Source of the DNA: JBQTHP01 sp052389755
GTDB taxonomy: Bacteria; Pseudomonadota; Gammaproteobacteria; Steroidobacterales; Steroidobacteraceae
Length of the DNA: 10,954 bases
NCBI GenBank assembly: GCA_052389755.1
Contig: JBQTHP010000171.1
Span: 1-10,954 of the forward strand
Direction: 5' to 3'
The translations under genes and the position numbers were made by a program. Positions within the stretch are counted from its first letter, which is position 1, and every line of letters begins with the position of its first letter. Below are positions 8,165 through 10,954 of this stretch, in pieces. Under the pieces are notes generated by a model. The model was not told where the DNA came from. It saw only the letters and a program-made list of their open reading frames with translations, and ran no database searches.

Positions 8165-8374
8165 AAGAGGAGACGCGCGGGCGAGCGAGGTGCGTCGAAG
8201 GCTCTGCGCGATCGCTGATCGGGTGCGTCCTGACGGACGTCTCCTCGCGCGGGCCGGCGCGTTTTAAGCACGATACGCGCCAGCGGCCCGCGCTCGGCAC
8301 CCGATCTAATGCGATCCGCAGAGCCTTCGACGCACCCCGCTCGCACGCCCATCTGCGCTCCGACTCTGCGTCTT
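8165..8374. repeat. Long interrupted inverted repeat filling a convergent intergenic region
   Basis: A near-continuous palindrome lies between two convergent genes. Perfectly complementary blocks, from outside in: 8179-8183 with 8346-8350; 8184-8187 with 8338-8341; 8189-8208 with 8317-8336 (20 bp); 8210-8215 with 8311-8316; 8217-8226 with 8297-8306 (10 bp); 8248-8255 with 8285-8292; 8256-8262 with 8275-8281. The loop is 8263-8274. Weaker pairing (AGACGC 8171-8176 with GCGTCT 8368-8373) continues outward. About 21 nt on the left arm (8227-8247) is unmatched and contains its own small hairpin (GTCC-TGAC-GGAC). There is no convincing ORF inside and no T-run, so a simple rho-independent terminator is unlikely. 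Confidence 0.85.
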
Positions 8375-8379
8375 CTCTT

Positions 8380-8419
8380 GTCTGGCCGTCAGCCGTCTGA
8401 GTCGTCAGCCGTCTGGGTC
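8380..8419. repeat. 16-bp tandem repeat over the LpxL-like gene stop (locus 2)
   Basis: GTCAGCCGTCTGAGTC (8388-8403) is followed directly by GTCAGCCGTCTGGGTC (8404-8419), 15 of 16 identical. GTCTGGCC just before (8380-8387) looks like a half copy. The period and core match locus 1 at 166-196. The minus-strand stop TGA (8407-8405) of the LpxL-like gene lies inside the second copy, parallel to the nadC stop in locus 1. Confidence 0.75.
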
Positions 8420-9292
8420 CTTCCGCTCGTAGAGCGACCGCCGCAGCTTCCACCGCTTGTGCGACCAAGGCCAGTCCGCCGGAGCGGCGTGGATCTGCTC
8501 CTCGACCAGGCGGGCGTAGCGCTCCGTAAAGACCCCGGGAGCGAGCTTCTCCCCGGTCGCTGCAATCGGTGTGAATGAGATCTCGTAGCGACCACGTGCC
8601 GTGCGGCGCATGCCCATGAAGAACGCGGGGTAGCGCGTCGTCCGACAGATTTCCTCGGGCCCGACGAAGAAGGCGCTGTAGCGGTTCAGGAAGCGAATCC
8701 ACAGCTTCTGCTCGCTGGTGCGCGGCTCCTGGTCCGCGACCATCGCGAGGCCGCGCGCCGTGCGGCTGCGCTTGATGATGTCGGCGAGCAGCTCCGTCGC
8801 GGGCACCATGCGCGCCCCGAAGCGCGTGCGAATCTTCAGCATCTCGCGCTCGGCCCAGTTGTCCACGAGCGGCTTGTACGCGGCATCGAGCGGGTAGCCG
8901 AGATCGAGGGAGAGCGCGAGCAGCATCCACTCCCAATTGCACTGATGGCCCGCCAGAAGCAGTACCGCCTGGCCCTGCGAGAGCGGCTCGCGCACGAGCT
9001 CGAGATTGCTGAAGGACACACGCCGGCGCATCTCATCGGGCGACAGCGCCGCCGACTTCACGATCTCCATGAGCACCTGCGCGAAGCCCGAGTAGTACTC
9101 GCGCATCACGCGACGCAGGCGCCGCTCATCGAACTCGGGGAATGCCGTCGCGAGGTTCTCGCGCACGACGCGCGGGCGGTATGGAAAGACGCGAAACGCC
9201 AGGAACGCGAGCCCGTGGCCCAGCGCGTAGAGGCAGACGAGCGGCAGCGATGCCACCGTCCTCACCCACCAGGCTGGCCGCGGTTCGATCAA
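8405..9292 (-). CDS. LpxL/HtrB-family lipid A acyltransferase-like protein
   Basis: This is a membrane-associated acyltransferase of the LpxL/LpxM (HtrB/MsbB) superfamily. Known members add a secondary acyl chain to lipid A, and relatives acylate other lipids. Visible signatures in order: an N-terminal hydrophobic segment, FPYRPRVVRENLATAFPEF, the catalytic HX4E as GHQCNWEW, MVADQEPR, FVGPEEICRTTRYPAFF and the C-terminal PWSHKRWK. About 295 residues fits the family. The start is uncertain: an in-frame ATG at 9337 lies inside the tRNA remnant and would translate tRNA sequence, so I prefer TTG 9292; GTG 9265 is another option, and neither has a clear ribosome site. The gene converges on the FAAL-ACP gene. 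It may belong to the same envelope-lipid module or simply be housekeeping. The last residues (DPDG) and stop fall in a tandem repeat. Confidence 0.85.
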   Translation of the reverse strand: MIEPRPAWWVRTVASLPLVCLYALGHGLAFLAFRVFPYRPRVVRENLATAFPEFDERRLRRVMREYYSGFAQVLMEIVKSAALSPDEMRRRVSFSNLELVREPLSQGQAVLLLAGHQCNWEWMLLALSLDLGYPLDAAYKPLVDNWAEREMLKIRTRFGARMVPATELLADIIKRSRTARGLAMVADQEPRTSEQKLWIRFLNRYSAFFVGPEEICRTTRYPAFFMGMRRTARGRYEISFTPIAATGEKLAPGVFTERYARLVEEQIHAAPADWPWSHKRWKLRRSLYERKDPDG

Positions 9293-9302
9293 GTGGAGGT
9301 CA

Positions 9303-9347
9303 TGGTGCCGGAAGAGGGATTCGAACCCCCGACCCATCGCTTACGAA
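9303..9347 (-). pseudogene. 3' half of tRNA-Thr(CGU): probable att site of a genomic island
   Basis: On the minus strand this reads, 5' to 3': anticodon loop TTCGTAA (9347-9341, anticodon CGT), stem strand GCGAT, variable loop GGGTC, T-stem GGGGG, T-loop TTCGAAT, T-stem CCCTC, acceptor strand TTCCGGC, discriminator A and encoded CCA (9305-9303). It matches the layout of bacterial tRNA-Thr(CGU). The partner 5' anticodon strand (expected ATCGC) is replaced by CTCAT, and no D-arm or GCCGGAA acceptor strand follows. It therefore cannot make a tRNA. A break at the anticodon loop with the CCA end facing the chromosome is the usual duplicate end left when an element integrates into a tRNA 3' half. 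Confidence 0.85.
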
Positions 9348-9349
9348 AT

Positions 9350-9389
9350 GAGCGCGACCCGGGATGCTGGATCATGCCGGGTCGCGCTC
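9350..9389. repeat. 13-bp perfect inverted repeat just inside the island edge
   Basis: GAGCGCGACCCGG (9350-9362) is exactly complementary to CCGGGTCGCGCTC (9377-9389) across a 14-nt loop. It starts 3 nt inside the tRNA remnant's break. On the minus strand it is followed by ATTTCGT, too weak a U-run for a confident terminator. It could be an integrase/excisionase binding structure, a terminator shielding the LpxL-like gene, or a relic. The 155 nt from 9348 to 9502 hold otherwise only weak promoter-like motifs. Confidence 0.7.
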
Positions 9390-9502
9390 GATAAGAAAAC
9401 CATCGGGTTACTATACGCAGACTCCTGCCGAGTCATGGCCGGCCGTACCGGGACGTTATACACGGCGTTAGATGGACAAGCGCCAACCTGCCTGGCTCTG
9501 AC

Positions 9503-10321
9503 ATGCCTCAGACATTCAACTTCTACATGGACGACTCTGGTACCCGGCGTCCGAATCGTCGCCCCCTCCGTTTCGATGCTGAACATCCGGAGTTCTTTGC
9601 GATGGGCGGGATCCTGATAGCGGACGAGGACGAAGACGCGGCGCGGGACGCCCATGCGAAGCTATACGAACGGTGGGGCTTAACCTACCCGCTGCACTCG
9701 GTAGACATTCGAAACAGCACCGAGAATTTCACGTGGCTCTGTCGGGACACGAGGGATTACAAGCGTTTCATGGTGGAGCTGACCAGATTCCTCACGCGGA
9801 TCCCGGTGCTCGGCTTAGCCTGCGTCATCGACAGACCCGGGTATGACGCTCGGTACCGGGAGAAGTATGGCCGGCGCGCCTGGCACCTGTGCCAAACAGC
9901 GTTCGCGATCGCGGTAGAGCGCGCGGCGAAGCACGCGCTCGTCGCCGGCCGAAAACTTCGCGTGTTTCCGGAGCGGTGCTCGCGGAAAGACGATGCGCGC
10001 CTCGAAACCTACTATCGCTCAATGAGGGCCGAGGGGCTGCCGTTCGACAGGAACTCGTCGCAGAAGTATGAGCCGCTGAGTCAGAACGAGCTCAACTCCG
10101 TGCTATACGAGCTCAGGTTCAAGAAGAAGTCATCGCCCCTCACCCAAGTGGCGGACCTTTATTTGTGGCCGATTGCGCAAAGCGGGTACCGTCCGGATAA
10201 CCGGCCGTATGTAACCCTGAGGAACGCAGGCCGAGTTATAGATCAAGCTATTCCAGCGGAGCAGGTTCCCGAGCGCGGCATCAAGTTCAGCTGCTTCGAG
10301 CTGGTCCACTGCGCTCGCTGA
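9503..10321 (+). CDS. DUF3800 domain-containing protein
   Basis: The 272-aa product opens with FNFYMDDSG (D10, D11, S12, G13), the hallmark N-terminal strand of DUF3800, whose fold is considered RNase H-like. Other family-type features are FFAMGGILIA at 31-40, HSVDI with H65 and D68, VFPERCSRKDD in the middle and TQVADLYLWPIA near 214-225, matching the conserved late Q-x-ADL helix. The acidic positions would fit a metal-dependent nuclease, but biochemical function is not established for this branch. No signal peptide or membrane helix is seen. ATG 9503 was chosen because the DUF3800 strand begins right after it; no clear ribosome-binding site precedes it. The gene stands alone on an island, where such proteins often travel with phages, plasmids and defence genes. 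A role in defence is only a possibility. Confidence 0.8.
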   Translation: MPQTFNFYMDDSGTRRPNRRPLRFDAEHPEFFAMGGILIADEDEDAARDAHAKLYERWGLTYPLHSVDIRNSTENFTWLCRDTRDYKRFMVELTRFLTRIPVLGLACVIDRPGYDARYREKYGRRAWHLCQTAFAIAVERAAKHALVAGRKLRVFPERCSRKDDARLETYYRSMRAEGLPFDRNSSQKYEPLSQNELNSVLYELRFKKKSSPLTQVADLYLWPIAQSGYRPDNRPYVTLRNAGRVIDQAIPAEQVPERGIKFSCFELVHCAR

Positions 10322-10335
10322 GTCCAGAAACGACA

Positions 10336-10361
10336 AAGGCCCAGACCTAAATCTGAGCCTT
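10336..10361 (+). terminator. Terminator-like hairpin after the DUF3800 gene
   Basis: AAGGCCCAGA (10336-10345) pairs with TCTGAGCCTT (10352-10361) with one mismatch, around a 6-nt loop, 14 nt after the stop codon. This AAGGCCCAGA-loop-TCTGAGCCTT form resembles many intrinsic terminators, though it lacks a long T-run. A weaker GGCCC/GGGCC pair (10368-10372 with 10390-10394) follows. Confidence 0.5.
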
Positions 10362-10420
10362 CGCGGCGGCCCCCTTACGGAGACCTCGTGGGCCAAGCCC
10401 GAGCGAGAGTATAGCCTAGC

Positions 10421-10485
10421 GAAGTGTGAAGTGCTTCACATATTCCACGGCAAAACTGTACTCACTTCACACTTCAGCCCGGGCT
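10421..10485. repeat. Nested inverted-repeat cluster, candidate operator or recombination site
   Basis: GAAGTGTGAAGTG (10421-10433) is perfectly complementary to CACTTCACACTTC (10463-10475) over a 29-nt spacer. The left arm can alternatively fold on itself: TGTGAAG (10425-10431) with CTTCACA (10434-10440). The palindrome AGCCCGGGCT (10476-10485) abuts the right arm. The spacer and arms are AT-rich against the surroundings. No gene is convincing between 10322 and 10550, so this region is probably regulatory or a relic of a mobile element. Confidence 0.6.
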
Positions 10486-10550
10486 AAGCAACTTCCGTGC
10501 CCCGAAACGTGAGTCAGCGCACGTTCGTAACGCGGTCCGAGGCGTGCTAG

Positions 10551-10700
10551 CTCCGCCGGCAAGGCGCACTTCCGAGATCACTCGATGCGTACCTAGCTCT
10601 GCAGCGGGAGCTTATCGCCCGCGGCGAGAAGGAAGGTGACGTGCGAAAGGCGCTCGAGCGGTTTCCGCGCGAGCATCCCGCGGAGCCGAGCAAGAAGTAG
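10551..10700 (+). pseudogene. Startless ORF remnant with an Arg/Lys/Glu-rich C-terminus
   Basis: The frame is open from the TAG at 10548-10550 to a TAG at 10698-10700 and encodes 49 residues, including SLDAYLALQRELIARGEKEG, then DVRKALERFPREHP and ending AEPSKK. The charged amphipathic composition looks like a genuine protein C-terminus rather than random GC-rich frame, but there is no ATG or GTG with a ribosome site near its beginning. I do not recognise the family. It may be a gene truncated by IS630 or island rearrangement, or it may be chance. Confidence 0.3.
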
Positions 10701-10733
10701 CCGAGGTTGATGCAGCAGCCTGCTGCCGACGCT

Positions 10734-10954
10734 TAGTGGTCTGGACCGGAATTTCGGTGACGTATTTTCTCATGCCGCGCGGGCAAGCGTTTCATGAACG
10801 GGAAGTCGGGCAAGCAGCTTGCTGAGGTCACCGCGCCGGAATTTCCACTGAAACGGCCGGGCCACGGTCTCGTAGTGGTGCTGGAAGCTCAAGAGTCGTT
10901 GCTCGAGTTGGGCCAAGGAGCGTAGGTCGTTCGGGGTCAGGACCTTGCGCTGGA
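10734..10954 (-). mobile_element. IS630-family insertion sequence, partial (runs off window)
   Basis: The transposase C-terminus at 10770-10954 marks an IS630-type element. Its inner boundary is probably just past the transposase stop. IS630 elements insert at TA, and a TA lies at 10734-10735, with the candidate terminal sequence beginning GTGGTCTGGACCGG. The other end is outside the window, so the terminal repeat cannot be matched and the boundary is tentative. Confidence 0.6.
10770..10954 (-). CDS. IS630 family transposase, C-terminal part
   Basis: The minus strand from 10952 encodes 60 residues to a TGA at 10772-10770. The tail contains QRKVLTPNDLRSLAQLEQRL, then FQHHYETVARPFQWKFRRGD and LSKLLARL. 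This matches the well-known end of IS630-family DDE transposases (RKVLTPNDF...LxxFxxxYExxAxPFxWKFTRxDLxxLLxRL). The enzyme catalyses cut-and-paste transposition with TA target duplication. The catalytic DDE residues lie upstream, beyond the window, so intactness cannot be judged. It was probably acquired within or after the island. Confidence 0.85.
   Translation of the reverse strand, partial: QRKVLTPNDLRSLAQLEQRLLSFQHHYETVARPFQWKFRRGDLSKLLARLPVHETLARAA

Larger units (their letters stand above)
9348..10954. mobile_element. Putative genomic island, left end (continues beyond window)
   Basis: The island is inferred from the truncated tRNA-Thr at its edge. To the right of that edge base composition becomes visibly less G+C rich, coding density drops, and the contents are accessory: a DUF3800 gene, inverted repeats, a gene remnant and part of an IS630 element. 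In the standard model the intact tRNA-Thr and usually the integrase lie at the opposite, unseen end. No integrase is visible here. Confidence 0.65.

Noticed and set aside
8080..8352. A minus-strand ORF through the intergenic palindrome
   Set aside because: It reads through the inverted-repeat arms and the end of the FAAL-ACP gene. The palindrome explains the openness better than coding does.
9303..9378. A complete tRNA-Thr gene on the minus strand
   Set aside because: Only the part from the anticodon loop to CCA is present. The 5' anticodon strand does not pair and no acceptor 5' strand or D-arm exists at the expected distance.
9348..9617. An 89-codon plus-strand ORF starting at the tRNA remnant
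   Set aside because: It begins at the tRNA break, runs through the 13-bp hairpin, overlaps the DUF3800 start in another frame and has no motif or ribosome site.
10712..10726. GCAGCAG/CTGCTGC small dyad before the IS630 end
   Set aside because: The stem is short with almost no loop and no T-run, and no gene needs a terminator there. Too weak to annotate.
10747..10851. Direct repeat CCGGAATTTC at the IS630 end and inside its transposase
   Set aside because: The second copy encodes the conserved Trp-Lys-Phe-Arg of the transposase, so the 10-bp match is probably chance rather than a terminal repeat.
1..10954. CRISPR array, rRNA, riboswitch or replication origin
   Set aside because: No regularly spaced repeats beyond the 16-bp tandems, no cas-like genes, and no rRNA, riboswitch or DnaA-box cluster could be seen.

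Overview
This window has the high G+C content, dense coding and protein families of a proteobacterial chromosome. I infer a gammaproteobacterium, perhaps near Steroidobacter/Nevskia/Xanthomonas-type lineages, but no marker here settles the taxonomy. The right-hand ~1.6 kb differs: it looks like the edge of a genomic island inserted at a tRNA-Thr(CGU) gene.

Layout. Positions 1-177 hold the 3' end of nadC (+). Facing it is a large c-di-GMP protein (207-2885, -) with GAF, PAS, PAS, GGDEF and EAL domains and both sets of catalytic residues. Next comes a tight minus-strand operon, read right to left: a DUF374-type lysophospholipid acyltransferase (5388-6143), a DPM1/ArnC-like GT2 glycosyltransferase (4654-5391, overlapping its neighbour by ATGA) and an ArnT-like PMT_2 membrane glycosyltransferase (2960-4648, starting 5 nt after the GT2 stop). 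A fatty-acyl-AMP ligase with a fused C-terminal acyl carrier domain (6175-8142, +) diverges from this operon across 31 bp. It converges on an LpxL/HtrB-family acyltransferase (8405 to about 9292, -). Together these five genes look like an envelope (glyco)lipid module: fatty-acid activation and carrier loading, acyl transfer, polyprenyl-phosphate sugar synthesis, and sugar transfer on the periplasmic side. The end product cannot be read from the sequence.

Non-coding structure is notable. The 262 bp between the convergent ligase and LpxL-like genes is largely one long interrupted inverted repeat, including a 20-bp perfect arm. A 16-bp tandem repeat (consensus GTCAGYCGTCTGAGYC) occurs twice, about 8.2 kb apart, each time at a convergent gene end and each time supplying a stop codon.

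Island edge. Positions 9303-9347 (-) are exactly the 3' half of a tRNA-Thr with anticodon loop TTCGTAA, and the 5' half is absent. This is the footprint of site-specific integration into a tRNA gene. To its right lie a 13-bp inverted repeat, a DUF3800 gene (9503-10321, +), a terminator-like hairpin, a nested inverted-repeat cluster (10421-10485), a startless ORF remnant (10551-10700) and the C-terminus of an IS630-family transposase running off the window (10770-10954, -). The integrase and intact tRNA expected at the other end are not in view.
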